Assembly (NCBI RefSeq): GCF_025766255.1
Contig: NW_026516709.1
Coordinates: forward strand, 1 to 64,000
Direction of reading: 5' to 3'
Length of the DNA stretch: 64,000 nucleotides
DNA from: Zychaea mexicana
Taxonomy: Eukaryota > Mucoromycota > Mucoromycetes > Mucorales > Lichtheimiaceae
In this document: positions 11,901 to 23,199 of the stretch, one piece after another
Numbering within the stretch: the first letter of the stretch is position 1
Layout: every line of letters starts with the position of its first letter
Notes under the pieces: model-generated
What the model saw: the letters and a program-made list of their open reading frames with translations, nothing else
What the model was told of the DNA's origin: nothing
The model's database searches: none
Made by a program: the position numbers and the translations under genes

Positions 11901-14103
11901 GACAGTTGCCAAGTATCCAGCGACTTGACCAAAGCATTTCGACTCCTTGATATCCTTGAGCAACTGGGTGAGTTTGAGGTGAAACACCCGAGTTGCAATA
12001 TCTGGTCGGTCGTATGCTTGCTGGCTAGGAAGAAGCTCCGCAACGATTTCAGGCCATCTTGGATTGCAAGTAAACGTAACGAAAAGCGTTGGGTTACCCC
12101 GCTGGCGAACGATTGCTAACCCATCCTGTAGCATCTGCTTCATGTAGCGAGGGCCACCTGTAAACGACGCTGGCAAAATGACTGCACGACCAATTTGCCT
12201 GAGATCGACGTTATCACCAACACCACTATACAACTCAGCATGTATCGTTCGTTGGTGGGTGAGGATGAAGTTAAGGCGGGAAAATTCGATACGTGCGTAG
12301 TTGTCAACCACCATCTGCTGGAAGAGACGCCCATAGTAGTGCAGGAACGATTCGTGGTCGCTATTACGGATCATGAGCAAGTACGTGTAGTGCTCACGCA
12401 GCGTTACTTGGATCGTGTCATGCGACACCGACTCGCAAGTCAAACCTTGGAACCATCCATTATCGCCAAATGGGAACATCAGGACGTAATGGAGCGGCAT
12501 ATACGATGCGTGCAAGGAGCTGATACGACGAAGACCTTCTGCACGATCGTGAATGACGAAGTCATGCTCCCGTGCAGTGCCATCTACAGTACGTTCTACC
12601 ACCATTGCTGCTACTTCAGGGTAACCCTGTTGATCGTAGCGACGGCCCAAGTTGCTTTGACGAATTACAGCCTGAAGTGTTCCAAGTGGCTGATCACCGT
12701 GGGTTTCGACAGCAGAAACGAATGTGCGCGCCAAAGGATTGTGCGTCTCCATTACACCTTGCAGCATTTCGATCGTCTCGCGGAGGAGCCCAGAATACAA
12801 AGTCGTACGTCTTGCCAATTGCTCCTGTGTATCCGCGAAATAGATCTGCGAATAGTTCGCTTGCGCCTGGTTATCAGGTCTTAGTGCACCAACAGCATGA
12901 TACAATGTACCATTGATACGGTAAGTGGGTACGCCGCCTGCACCACTTGCTAAGACAGGATCGACGTTGCCACCAAGAATGGATGCAAATGCAAACATAC
13001 TGTTATATGCCCTGATGTTGGTATGGAAGTTGACACTAACGGGATCATTACTGTTACGATTCGTTAGGAGGTCACGGAGAGGAACAGGAGGAGCGCGAGG
13101 AATTGGCAGCTGGATCTTTCCAGAAAGGCAGCAGAGACCAAAGCGAGGATTGCGTATAGATGATATCGTGAGCTTTTCATCCAACCATATTAGTGCACCA
13201 CAATACGGACAAACAGTATCCATACGTGGCAACACATGACGATGGAAGGAGTCGCCGGCAGTATAGCATATGTTTGGCCCAAAAACGTCTTCTAGATCGA
13301 AGGGGACTACATGCGCAATGCGGTATTGCGCCCCATGCTCATGCTCGACATTGCTTGGGTTAAATGGACAGAGGCGGTGGGTGCGGCGCGTGTGCGTTGG
13401 TGCCCAGCAATTGGAGCAACGCGTAACTGGTGGGGTGGCAGTAATAGCAGCAGGCGTTACTGGAGGAGGATTGGCGGCAGGTGTAGGTGGAGGAGACGGA
13501 GAGTTGGTAGCGACGACAGGAGGCGGCTGAGCGTTGACAGTGGCGGGTGGTGCTGGTAGAGGAGGAGCGGATGGCTGAGCATCGACGGCAACAATGGTGG
13601 CAGCTGCTGAAGACAGAGAAGTAGGAAGTGTGGCAACTGTAGTTTTATCAGCAACAATATTATATACCAAACTGATCAATTCAGGTAAAATACCTTGGTT
13701 GCGAGGGTTAAGGGGGCAAAGCCCGTAGGAACGTCTTTGGTAGGTGGTTGAGCCACAGACGCAAATTCTCGAAGTAGCAGGAGCGGTGGGGTCTTCAAAA
13801 ACAATCTACATACCGATTTCTCAAAGTAAACAGACTGCAGTAATACAAATATAAATATATATAGACTCGCAAAACATACATTGCCTATTCTACGACGAAC
13901 ATTGCGAGAATGAGCTGGGCATGGTCCATTGTCGACATTTGAACCACAGTTACAGTTTTGATGAGTAGTAGATTGCTTCAACACCCCAACAAAAAAAATT
14001 AGTTATCATAGTGATTTAAGCTTTTTGCAACGAATTTCAAGAAAATGCCTCAAATATTGTTGGCGGTTGATTAAGTCAAGTAACACACCTCTTGCGAACT
14101 CAT
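8922..14103 (-). pseudogene. Helitron Rep-helicase (RepHel), one in-frame stop
   Basis: Three exons: a five-residue first exon MSSQE (14089-14103), exon 2 (13880-13975) and a long exon 3 (8922-13805), all in phase 0. Exons 2 and 3 begin with Cys-rich knuckles (CNCGS..., CVCGSTTYQ..., CSNCWAPTH...). A Pro/Ala-rich linker follows, then the Rep domain with HUH motif (GLPHVHILV, about 11865-11890) and the catalytic two-Tyr helix YLCKYITKG (about 11445-11475). The helicase is PIF1/RecD-like: Walker A GAGGTGKS (about 10310), Walker B IIWDEA, GGDFRQ and a final HKAQGQT...LYVALSRA. A single TAG at 10878-10880 sits where the sister copy H2 has Gln; otherwise about 1660 codons are open. It nicks, unwinds and rejoins DNA during rolling-circle transposition. 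Possibly only recently inactivated. Confidence 0.9.
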
Positions 14104-14117
14104 TGTACTATTGAATA

Positions 14118-14312
14118 CAGTATTTTCAATAAGTAATGTCGCAGCCAATGAAAATCAATGTCGCGCCCGATGAAAATCAATGTCGTTGTCCAATGGAAAT
14201 CAATGTCGCTAGCCAATGAAAATTTATGTCGCATGTCCAGAAACGGATGTCGCTTGCTTAGAAATCAATGTCGCATAGGTCAGCAAGGAATTTCTTGGCA
14301 CACTAAAAATAT
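14118..14312 (+). repeat. Left TIR of element A with seven ATGTCGC iterons
   Basis: ATGTCGC (once ATGTCGT) recurs at 14136, 14158, 14180, 14203, 14226, 14247 and 14268, that is every 21-23 bp, about two helical turns, so all copies face the same side of the DNA. The TIR ends at a TATATATA box (about 14309-14318), which would serve the transposase ATG at 14377. Iterons are the expected binding sites of the N-terminal HTH of the transposase (inference). Confidence 0.8.
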
Positions 14313-14376
14313 ATATAGGGGTGCGCTGCCTTTTTCCCCAAGCTTTTTTTTCTTCCTCACTACATCGCAATTCAAC

Positions 14377-15666
14377 ATGAGTGCACAATTTTTGTACGAA
14401 GATGGACAGGGAAATGTTGTTGATGAACATGGCAATCTGGAACCTATGGATTATATTGTTGACCAGGAACAATTTGTCGTTGAAACAATTACCTCTTACA
14501 CTGAGTACTTAGAGAAGACGGCTTCTGTGGGATCTCAAAGCATCGCAATGCAGGTGGATAAACCAAGCAGCGAAGATTCTCATATGAAGAAAGTGGGTGA
14601 AAAGCGAGAATATGTACGCTACACTTGCCAAGATAAGACCAGGTTCTTTAAGCTGAAGATTGACAAGTGCTTGACTGCATCAGCTGCAGCAAAACAGCTT
14701 AGTATTCATGTTCGCACTGCCCAGAGATGGGTTAAGCAGTATGATGAACGACCTGATAGTATTTTCGACAAGGGTAAAAAGTCTGGTCGTAGACCCATTT
14801 TGACTGCAGAACACAAGCAGACTGTCACCGACTTCATTGATGATAATCCTTCTACTGCAGTCATCGAAGTAGCTGAACATTTAGCGAAGAAGTATAAGGA
14901 CCTTCAAGTTTCTCGCAGCACTGTTTACAACTTCATGAGGTTTCACTGCAACCTTTCGTTGAAAAAAGCAGACTTTCAATCTGTTGAAAGAAACAGTGTG
15001 GAAAAAATATAAGAGCGATATGACTGGGTCCGTCAGTGGGAACAAACTGACTTGAACTTCCTGACAAACTGCGTATTTCTTGATGAGTCTGCATTTCATA
15101 TAAACATGAAACGCACAAGAGCTTGGTCAAAGAAGGGTGTTCCTGCTGTTGTTACTGTTCCTACAACAAGAGCGAAAACAACGTCTATTTTAGGTGCCAT
15201 CTCTGCTTCAGGCTTAATTAAGGTAAGCGTGAGAATCCCACAGCCTCGTAAGAAGAGAAAGGCTGATGACCAATATGAGAAAGTGAGCACTGGCACTGTA
15301 ACCGGTCACTACATCAGCTTTTTGAAGGATACTTTGGATGAAATGGACAAGTTTCCTCACATGAAGGGACACTATATTGTTATGGATAATGCACCTATTC
15401 ATGTCAACAAAGATATCGCAAAGTATATTCAGTATCGAGGATATAAATGTGTATATCTTCCTAAGTATTCTCCTGAGCTTAACCCAATAGAACAATTCTG
15501 GTCTGTGGCGAAAAGCAAGGTTAAGCGCAACCGGTTCCTGTCAGAGGACACCTTATCGACAAGGATCCGCGATGCATGCAACAGTGTAAGGTCAAGCGAC
15601 TTCCAAGGTTTTGCTTCACATTCTCACAACTGCTGGGATAAATGTCGGAACAAAGAAAACTTGTAA
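14377..15666 (+). pseudogene. DD34E Tc1/mariner transposase of element A, one in-frame stop
   Basis: The ATG at 14377 lies about 60 bp after a TATA box. The product (429 codons) has an acidic leader, a paired-like HTH region (ASAAAKQLSIHVRTAQRWVKQY, about 14680-14745; a second RSTVYNFMRF near 14915-14945) and the catalytic core: first Asp in NCVFLDESAF (about 15065-15095), second in YIVMDNAPIH (about 15375-15405), Glu in ELNPIEQFW (about 15475-15501), 34 residues after the second Asp. KKRKA (about 15250) may be a nuclear localisation signal. A TAA at 15010-15012 interrupts the frame between the DNA-binding and catalytic parts; CAA to TAA is one transition. Everything else is open, so inactivation looks recent. 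Confidence 0.9.
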
Positions 15667-16303
15667 TATTGTACAGCCTCATTAACAACTAATAATATGC
15701 ATTCAGGTAAGTATCAATCTTTTCTTTTTTTCAGTTGCGCAATATAGGTAAGTAGCAGTGGTAGAAGTCGAATATGGTCAGGAGAAAAAGGGTCAATGAC
15801 CTGGAAATGGGTCTGCCAAGAAAATCCTAGCTTGGCTATGCGACATTGATCTCTAAGCAAGTGTAACGACTTACTCGTGACACTGTGATGACTGCGTATA
15901 TCAATATCTGTAATGGCCTCTTCATGACCTCGTGATGTTTGCACACATATTAATTCACGCGCATCCATCTTCATAATTGAATCCATATAAATACCCAACA
16001 CCCATTCATCAAATAGAAGTCAATTCGATTGTCTTGCTATATCTTGTCTTATCTGGTAACATCCAGTCATTCGACTATCTATCCGGAACTATCCCGTTCT
16101 TCCTGTCTTGTTCTGCTCGATCTTCGTCTCACCCTTTCAGTGATCTTTCAATCCGATCTCTGATTCTTGTCTTGTCTCGTCTTATCTAGCGAAAGCACCT
16201 AGTACCTTGCCGTTTCCCCGGTTCCCATCTTGTCTTGTTTTGATTAATCTCTGGTCTTGGTCCTGTCTTGTCCTAGTCCTGAAACCTTACATAATTATAG
16301 CAA
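15667..16303 (+). other. 3' flank of the A transposase
   Basis: Contains a decayed inverted copy of the inner TIR part (about 15806-15855, including CTATGCGACATTGAT and TCTAAGCAAG) and a long pyrimidine-rich stretch with repeated CTTGTC words (about 16025-16280). No gene was recognised. The TIR-like piece could be an old internal end or a rearrangement relic. Confidence 0.55.
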
Positions 16304-16327
16304 AACGATCTATTGCAAAACAGTTTA
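16304..16327 (+). repeat. AACGATCTAT iteron of element A, left of the A2 insertion
   Basis: AACGATCTAT at 16304-16313 is followed by TTGCAAAACAGTT and the TA at 16326-16327. The same word continues to the right of A2 (26734 onward), so A2 entered this subterminal array. Confidence 0.6.
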
Positions 16328-16460
16328 CAGTAGTTTGCGTTTGAAAATGTAAAAATCGAGATAGCAAGATGTAATTTTTAGATCGTATGATGTAATTTTG
16401 CCAAACACATTGTACTTTAAAAACGGTCGATGTCATTTCTTTGAGCCTGATGTAATCATT
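16328..16460 (+). repeat. Left TIR of element A2 with ATGTA-type iterons
   Basis: ATGTAA-like words recur at about 16347, 16369, 16390, 16410, 16430 and 16450, spacing 20-22 bp. The inverted partner at 26583-26715 shows the same array (for example GATGTAG and CGATGTCATTT). Same design as the TIRs of A and B but a different word. Confidence 0.7.
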
Positions 16461-16691
16461 GACAACAAAATAGCCGCACAGAATTTGGTAAGGTCAATTA
16501 ACGCATTGGTACTGTTCTCCTGCGGCTTATTTGACGTGGTCTATTCTGACAAATACGAGTTCAGAATACGTGCATTAAGAAGTATTATCAGTCAAAGGAA
16601 CAGCTCTTGAGAGACAAAGTAAAGATGCATTTATGGGATAAAGCAACATGAGTACAAAAAAAAATGAATGGGGGTCGGCCAGGTGATCCAT

Positions 16692-17074
16692 TTAAATGTT
16701 CACAGAGAGTTTAGTCAAAGGGGCACTAGCACTATGGTATCTATCCACATGACGTTTATCAACATTGATCCCTAGGCAAATATGACTCGACAAAGAGGTA
16801 TTTGGCAATGTATAGAAAGTTAGTACACAAAACTCGTCCAGAACCGTCAACATAAGTAGCTTACTGATTCGACGGTAGCACTTGGAAGAGCAAAAGAGAG
16901 TATTGACCCTGGAGCCACGGCCCATGGTTTGGTTGTTGCAAAGAAGAAAACACATGGGGCGCTATTGTCTTCGGTAATTGGGAAACCGAGCGAGCTCCCA
17001 AAAGGATCAAGCTGACCAGAGACATACGCCATCACCATAAGGTGTCCCAAAGGCGTACGTAGTCCTATTGTCAT
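16692..17074 (-). other. Doubtful minus-strand reading frames in A2
   Basis: Two overlapping minus-strand frames (16847-17074 and 16692-16955) can be read, with the motif-poor hydrophobic segment GQLDPFGSSLGFPITEDN in the first. They would need a frameshift or intron to join. Divergent from the gene at 17245. No family recognised; may be a decayed gene or chance. Confidence 0.2.
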
Positions 17075-17160
17075 CCCGTCTTCATACCCGACATCGAGTC
17101 AGTTCGAGATGGGCAAAAGGCAAAATATTTTTACGCTGCTCCAGTTTTAATTCCCACAGG

Positions 17161-17197
17161 CGACGTCATAGGCTTTTGAAATAAGAGTCCGACGTCA
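17161..17197. promoter_or_regulatory. Pair of GACGTCA (CRE-like) sites upstream of the A2 gene
   Basis: GACGTCA occurs at 17162-17168 and again at 17191-17197, 29 bp apart and about 50-80 bp before the ATG at 17245. This matches the core of ATF/CREB-type bZIP sites in fungi. Role inferred from position only. Confidence 0.35.
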
Positions 17198-18926
17198 GCA
17201 AAATATGCTCGCGACACTTTCGCCTGCCTTCACTTGCATTACACATGGACCTTAGCGAGTATTACGATACGTACAATGGGAATGACAAGTACCGTCGCTT
17301 CTTCGCCGCAAATAGCCTTAAGGATTGGGGATTCTATCACTTCAAAAATCATTTTAAAAAAACAATGCGCAATCCTCCTTCGTCCAACACGCTAGAATCT
17401 TCCTACCAGAGGTGTCTCGACGCTATCCAGAAGGATTCCTCGACACCAGATAGCGTCAAGCAAGAACTAAAGGAGTTGTTAAAGGAGGTATGAACAAGAT
17501 AAGAATGATCCACGTTACCGTTTCCTCATCTTTTTCGTATTAGAACGACAATGGCACTTCGTCACCAGCAGTCTCGTCGAACACATATCACTTACACCAA
17601 GGAGATAATTCGTTCGCATTCGTCAACTCTACTAATTACGGGGCTAATATGGTTGGGAAGGAAGGTCCCGGTGACACCACCACCACCACCACCATCACAG
17701 AACCACGCTCCGAAGGGTCTGTCCTTGGCAAACGAGGTAAGTTTTCCCGTTGTGCACGTATGTGTATACTTAGAGCTGATGATCTCATACAAAAAAGCAG
17801 CAAGTTCTGAAAACCAATCCGACCAGGATACGCATCCTTTACCCGCACAACGTGCCCGAATAGTGGAGATGATGTACAACGCGCTGGCTTCGAACGAGCT
17901 ACAAAAGACTCCAGAGCCAATTACGCCCAAAGATTTTAGAAAAGCCGTGTACGAAGCTGGCGTCAAAGTGGTAAGCGCGCAGTTGGCTCATCGATAGTTG
18001 TGGATTAACATACCTTTTCTAGCTGAATAAGCAGCTGTCTCTCCAGGATGCCAGCAACCTGCGCAAGCTCCTGAACAATTTCACCGCATCTGATTCGCTT
18101 GGAGAGCAGCTGGACGTCATGTCGGCCAACCTTGCCCTAAAGATAAACTTGTCTGAAATTCACCAAGTCAACGCATTGAAGCTTTCCTTGTCACGGATCG
18201 TCGATACCGTCAATAGCTAAACTGAAAAGATATTTCGCAAGCATATTACCAATAGCAGCTTCTGGGAGCGAGTTGCAAAAGTACAAGAAATTAACCTTGG
18301 CCATGGCATGGCCCCAGCGGTCAGGGCACTTTATGGTGAAATGATTGCCTTGGGCACGGATATCCCACCTGACATGAAGCAGATGTACCAAAACGCTGTA
18401 GAATGTCAGTCGTTATCAGCTAAAGAGGCAAAGCAATTGCACCTTGAGTCAGTAGCCAAAGCTGCGCCTATGTACAAGAAACTTGATACGAAGCTTTTGC
18501 GGATCGCGATTGCCGAGGAAAAGGTGGCTCTACTGAAATCTGACGACACCCAGTGCTTGCAATTATTGGATATCCTTGAAATTGTGGCCAAGGCTTGCCT
18601 GACTGACCCCGCCGCCTCCCCTAATGACAACGACAGTAGTGAACTCACTTGCTACAGGAAGTGTACGAAAATACTTGATGAGGTACTAAACGGTAGCAGG
18701 CTGCAAATCTTCGATGGGGATACGACGTGCAAAGCCTCCAAATCGATCGCAAAAATGCATAAAAGGGTTTTTGGTTCGAACATTCCGTTGAACAAAGGAT
18801 TTGGGCGCCGGATCGATCTGATTCTTTCTGCTCAGAATGAGGAACTATCTACGAGCGAATGGAAGAGACTCAAAGTATCACCGCGAAAGTCGCTGATCCA
18901 GCAGGCCAAGAACATTAGGATGAATA

Positions 18927-19152
18927 CAGGATTTTTCCTAATGATTGGCGGGGCTTTTTTTCCCATTATGGCGGGGCTTTTTTTTCACTTTGTCGTTGGG
19001 GGTGTTTGTGATTGGCGGTGTGATTTTCGTGAATGGCAGGAGGAAAAAAATACAATGGCGGCCGAATTACAGGTTGATGGCAGAATAATAAATTCATAAT
19101 GGCGGCCGTAATTTCAGGTTGATGGCAGAATAGTAAATTCATAATGGCGGTT
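18927..19152 (+). repeat. Left TIR of element B, TGGC(G/A)G every 22 bp
   Basis: TGGCGG or TGGCAG occurs at 18946, 18969, 19013, 19034, 19056, 19078, 19100, 19123 and 19145, with a degenerate site near 18991: ten positions at 21-23 bp spacing. The partner TIR at 24926-25151 preserves the array. The regular two-turn phase points to cooperative protein binding. Confidence 0.85.
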
Positions 19153-19482
19153 TGAATTATATCATTAGCGGCATCATTTTTAAAAAATGACATTAGATAC
19201 TAAAGCAGTTCATCTCATTAAATACATCACAAACATGGGAAGATGTATGAGACATGATAATAGGAGTGGCAAGTTTCTACTAGATGATTAGCACATCACC
19301 CTTATATAGCAACATAGATGCTCTGAGAACCATAAAAGAATCGCAAAAAAAGATATCGAAAACGAAAAATAATGATCATGTGTATGTAAAAGGTTTTATT
19401 TACAATACAAGAGGTACTTCACATCACAAGAGAAACTTCAATCTTGCGAAAATTTCTTCAATCCACAAAAGCCGATCCTGCA

Positions 19483-19800
19483 TTAGAAGCAATGTCCAGC
19501 GGACTTCATTCCATTCGGCCAAAACTCGGTGAACGGTTCTTTGGTCTTCACTGGCAGCTTGACTGGTCGTCGCCAGATTACATCCAGCAGCTCCTCTCCA
19601 TCTATTTCATCTAGTAGGAAATATAGTTCTTTGTCGAAGTATACGCGATATTCGAGATCTGTTTGATGGCGCTCTATAATAGAAGTATAAACAAAAGAAG
19701 AATAAATAAGATTAATAAGAATAGATGTAATACCTTTTATTTGCAGAGCTGTGACGATGTGATACGACGTAATGAAGTAACGCCAGAGATTAAGCGACAT
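19483..19800 (-). CDS. Small acidic protein of unknown function in element B (85 aa)
   Basis: Two exons, 19734-19800 and 19483-19673, joined by a 60-bp intron with GTATTAC donor and TATAG acceptor; the sum is 86 codons including the stop. The ATG at 19800 is chosen because a TATATAAAG-like box (about 19840-19850) lies about 45 bp upstream; an in-frame ATG at 19830 would leave almost no leader. The product has an aromatic N-terminus (MSLNLWRYF) and an acidic stretch (DEIDGEELLDVIW) in the middle. No family recognised. Same strand as the next two genes. Confidence 0.55.
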   Translation of the reverse strand: MSLNLWRYFITSYHIVTALQIKGITSILINLIYSSFVYTSIIERHQTDLEYRVYFDKELYFLLDEIDGEELLDVIWRRPVKLPVKTKEPFTEFWPNGMKSAGHCF

Positions 19801-20103
19801 CTTGAGAATGAGTGAAACAATTCTTGCCATTGCAGGTATGCTGCTTTATATGTTTTTAAAATGTAACCCAAGCTCAATCTCACATGTCACTCACACCCGC
19901 ACCCACACTCATACCACAATATAAATCTATGGTTACAGGAATATATAAAAATAGTAAGACTAGATGTTATATCATATTTTTAATTGATCATTATTGCTAT
20001 CTACAACCATTTTGTCCCTGAATATTCCTATAGTCCTACTCACTCATACCACCACCATTTATCTATGACTCAAACCAGTCAAAGTAATTTTTTCCAAGAA
20101 AGC

Positions 20104-20647
20104 TTATTTATTTATTTTTTTTATTTTTTTATTTTTTATGTATCTTTGTGCTGTTGATTTCGGGATCTTTGCTTCCTCCGCTGCCTTTCGTATTGACCAC
20201 CCCATATTAAAGTAGAGGTGGATCAAGTATGCTTGTTTGGAGTCAGTATGAAAGGTTCTGTTAACCCCATAATTGTTGTTGCTGACCTGGTCTTCCTGGC
20301 TACCTTGATTATGGACCAGTTGACCTAGACAGAAGATATGTTTTTGTTACATCAGTAAACTAAAAATTAACAAGTTGCACGCATCTTTTGAATAATGGTA
20401 AAATGTGTTTGGGACGTACTGGTTTCCATTTTGTCAACTACAAGGTAAACCAGGTTGCCCAGGTCTTCTTCCGGAAGAATATCCGTAGGTGTAGCTATAT
20501 ATAATGGAAATAGATGAGTAACGCGCTGTTTTTTGATAGTAATGTTTAGTTGAACTTACTCGGATCGAATGGTTCCAACATGGATTCATCCCACAATTCA
20601 AATTCCAGAAATTTTGTAAAGGAGATGTTGTTGTTGTTGTTGTTCAT
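20104..20647 (-). CDS. Small stand-alone HTH protein in element B (127 aa)
   Basis: Three exons: 20560-20647, 20420-20494 and 20104-20324, separated by 65- and 95-bp introns with matching phase 1; 128 codons with the TAA. An Asn-run start (MNNNNNNISF), an acidic middle, then a helix-turn-helix ending: YFNMGWSIRKAAEEAKIPKS followed by TAQRYIKN and a Lys-rich tail. The HTH closely parallels that of the B transposase (AAEAGRDLLIPERTAQRYWK), so this looks like the DNA-binding domain without the catalytic domain. A TATAAA box lies at about 20670-20676. It could bind the TIR iterons and modulate transposition (inference). Confidence 0.65.
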
Positions 20648-20946
20648 TGTTACGAAAAAGATAGAGTGATTTATACATTCGGAAAATAGACTTGTCTTTG
20701 GTTTAAATAGTTTATGGTTTTCTCTTATGTAACCACATGCTTTTGGGATACAAAATAGTTACAAACGGCTTAGTTTTCTTACGCATATGCCGTTAAACTA
20801 TATTGCTGGTTTGTGACACCACCAAAAAGATCCAGTAATAGATGTTTGTAAGGTTATCTTATCCAGTATTTGTGATGATTCACAAAAATAAAGAGACAGA
20901 CTACTGTATGAAGAAAAAAAATAATTTTTTGACAAAAGAAATGCAT

Positions 20947-21417
20947 TTATTTGGTTTTCAAATGATGCTCTCGCAAAACTGCTTGACCTTCCTCAGTATC
21001 GATAAATTGCATAACCCAGCGATGCATTGTAGCTGCTGGAACTTTGGTTCTACCGTAGTCGCGTCTTTCAAGGGCACAATCTTTAATTGCTTTCTTGATT
21101 ACTTCATCATCCTTGTTCCATTTACTATATGTTCGTTTTTTGACAGTTGTCAGTGTTGTGATTTCTTCTTGGAGCTGTTCCACCAGTTGCACTAGATCTT
21201 GAACTGCCTTAACACAGGGGAGCTCGTCGACTGGTTCGTAATCTTCTTCCAGCCGCATTGCATCTAAGGTTCTTATAAATTCCTCTATTAAAGCATTAGA
21301 ATAGTGGCCAAAGGATATAATCTTCGATTATATAAACATACCAATGTAAGGGTCTTCTCCCTCACTGACATTGACAGCTTCACGTATTTCTTTATGAGAA
21401 AGGACAATGCTTGCCAT
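20947..21417 (-). CDS. Small DNA-binding-like protein in element B (137 aa)
   Basis: Two exons, 21342-21417 and 20947-21284, with a 57-bp intron (GTATGTTT donor, AATAG acceptor), giving 138 codons with the stop. An acidic N-terminal half with heptad-like Leu/Val spacing (VQDLVQLVEQLQEEITTLTT) suggests a short coiled coil, followed by a basic C-terminal half (KKRTYSKWNKDD...PAATMHRWVMQF) that resembles an HTH. A TATAAA lies about 50 bp upstream (near 21470). Divergently oriented to the gene at 22388, across the palindromic region. No named family; likely a DNA-binding dimer. Confidence 0.6.
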
Positions 21418-21544
21418 GCTGGAAAGGACTATGTAGTGAGAATTCAGACAGATAGAGTAAAAAGAAAGTTTATAATCAGAAATTTTCAGGTAGGAAATAA
21501 ATAAACTATAAGTAAGATATGATCCTTGCAAACCTACAGTACTG

Positions 21545-22215
21545 TAGAAGAATAGGGTAGAGTATCCACATGAAGATCTAGCAAGAAGCATAATGAAATG
21601 TTGCACGAAATGGGGCGGCATAAAGTACGGAAGGTGATTTCATTCCATTATCTGTATATGAAAATAAAATATAACGAAGTGTTGCACGAAATGGGACAAA
21701 AAAAATCACAGCAAAGTTTAATAGCTTGTATCCATATGAAGATCTAGCAAGAAGTATAATGAAGCGTTGCACGAAATGGGACAAAAAAAAACCACAGCGA
21801 GGATCTAGTAAGAAGTATAAAGCGTTGCACGAAATGGAATGCAATCACCCTCCGCTATTACTTTATGCCGTCCCAGTTCGTGCAACACTCCATTATACTT
21901 CTTACTAGATCCTCACACATACACGTAATTATACTTTGCTGTCGGTTTTTTGTCCCACTTCGTGCAACGCTTCATTATACTTCTTGGTAGATCCTCACGC
22001 ATATACGCTACTATGCTTTGCTGTTATATTTTATTTTCTTATTCAAACAATGGAATGGAACCACATAAGATGGAATGGAATCACCCTCCACTATTACTTT
22101 ATGCCGTCCCAGTTCGTGCAACACTGCATTATACTTCTTACTAGATCTTCACACATACACGTAATTATGCTTTGCTGTGATTTTTTTGTCCCATCTGGTG
22201 TAGCATTCATATATA
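21545..22215. repeat. Large imperfect palindrome built from 80-bp units between divergent genes of B
   Basis: Units containing GTTGCACGAA occur on the left (21600, 21681, 21766, 21824) and their reverse TTCGTGCAAC on the right (21877, 21959, 22113, plus a degenerate one near 22190), around a centre near 21848. Each unit also carries CTTCTTACTAGATC-like and TTTTTTGTCCCA-like words. The arms separate the minus gene starting at 21417 from the plus gene starting at 22388, so this is the shared upstream region of two diverging genes. An old inverted pair of MITEs would look similar. Confidence 0.7.
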
Positions 22216-22322
22216 CTCTATGTTGAAACTTCAAGTCTATGCGTTATAATGGAATGTTGTCATCTGTTGTAGATACCATTGTGGATTGCTTAATTATATA
22301 TATCTGTAGGTACGGAACAAAA

Positions 22323-22336
22323 AAGTATATAAACCG
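22323..22336 (+). promoter_or_regulatory. TATA box of the plus-strand HTH gene
   Basis: AAGTATATAAACCG about 55-60 bp upstream of the ATG at 22388. Confidence 0.5.
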
Positions 22337-22387
22337 ATGATTCAAATCCATTGCTTGTAATAACTCATTCTAAATTTACTATTAATC

Positions 22388-22849
22388 ATGTCCGATATCA
22401 TTTCTACAAACGACTCCTCCCTCGACCTCATGCAGTTTGAATTAGACGTGGACATGCAAGGCAGTCTCGATGTATACAATACTCAGGAATTGAGCAAGGC
22501 TCTTCCTTTTGGTGACTTTGAAGAAGACACTACAACATCACCATCATCATCATCATCATCAGCATCGCGGTCTCCATCCTCCTCCGCCTCCTCTGCCTCC
22601 TCTGCCCCATCATCGCCATCACTACCACGAAGACGGCAACGAGCACCCCGCCGCGGGTACAACCAAGACGAGGTCGTAGTGGTGCTGCGCGCCTATTTTT
22701 GGGATAGGCTTACAATCGAGCAAGCCGGCGCCAAGGTGAAGATGCCGAAGGGAACGCATCAAGACTCATCTGCATCTACCGCCCCCACATGCCACCACCA
22801 CCCAAACGGCCCCGTGCTCCCAAGAGTAACCACTTTTGACGAAGGTTAA
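22388..22849 (+). pseudogene. Ser-rich small HTH protein of element B, probable frameshift near its end
   Basis: An acidic N-terminus, a Ser/Ala/Pro-rich run (about 22540-22625), a basic patch (RRRQRAPRRGY) and then an HTH: VVVLRAYFWDRLTIEQAGAK and VKMPKGT. The listed frame runs on to 22849 with unlikely His/Pro sequence, whereas the frame shifted by one base after KMPKGT reads ASRLICIYRPHMPPPPKRPR and stops near 22841, which mirrors the KSTAQRYIK ending of the gene at 20104-20647. So one base seems lost near 22755. It lies directly upstream of the transposase, in the same orientation. Confidence 0.5.
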
Positions 22850-23199
22850 TGATGATATTCTGGAGGCAGCTTTACAACATCCGTAGTTTTTTTTTATTAA
22901 TAAATATTTTTTTCTCTGCTGGTTGTCTCTAAACAAATACTTGCTTTATGTAACAATGGTGGGATACTTTTTATAATTAGCTACAAACTGTATCTTGCTT
23001 AGTGGGTTTAACATGGGTGACATTATTGCGAGTTGATCTGATGGATTTAAAAAAACTACTATTTTTTGTCCCATTTGGTGTTACCTTACAAGTTCTGTTC
23101 AATAACAAATTCACAGAATTGAAAAGTATGAATCATTTTATTTATTGTACTTGTCCATACAGTATTATTATCACTCGATTTTTTACATCAACTATCACC

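Larger units (their letters stand above)
8131..14117 (-). mobile_element. Helitron H1
   Basis: Rolling-circle transposon on the minus strand. The 3' terminus is placed at 8131 by the hairpin and CTGG|T signature. The element holds a long Rep-helicase gene (8922-14103) and a small CCHC gene (8381-8683). The 5' end was not found: the Rep start codon lies only 14 bp from the left end of transposon A (14118), so A may have inserted in H1's promoter and pushed the true 5' TC end beyond 34097. No host gene fragment is evident inside. Confidence 0.75.

Noticed and set aside
9174..13559. Plus-strand frames over Helitron H1, such as 12195-12884
   Set aside because: They lie antisense to the conserved Rep-helicase frame and have no domain of their own.
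15806..15885. Right end of element A at about 15885 (a 1.77-kb element)
   Set aside because: The TIR-like piece is strongly diverged, whereas a nearly perfect inverted TIR ending in TA exists at 34097, split by gypsy D; the diverged piece is treated as an internal relic.
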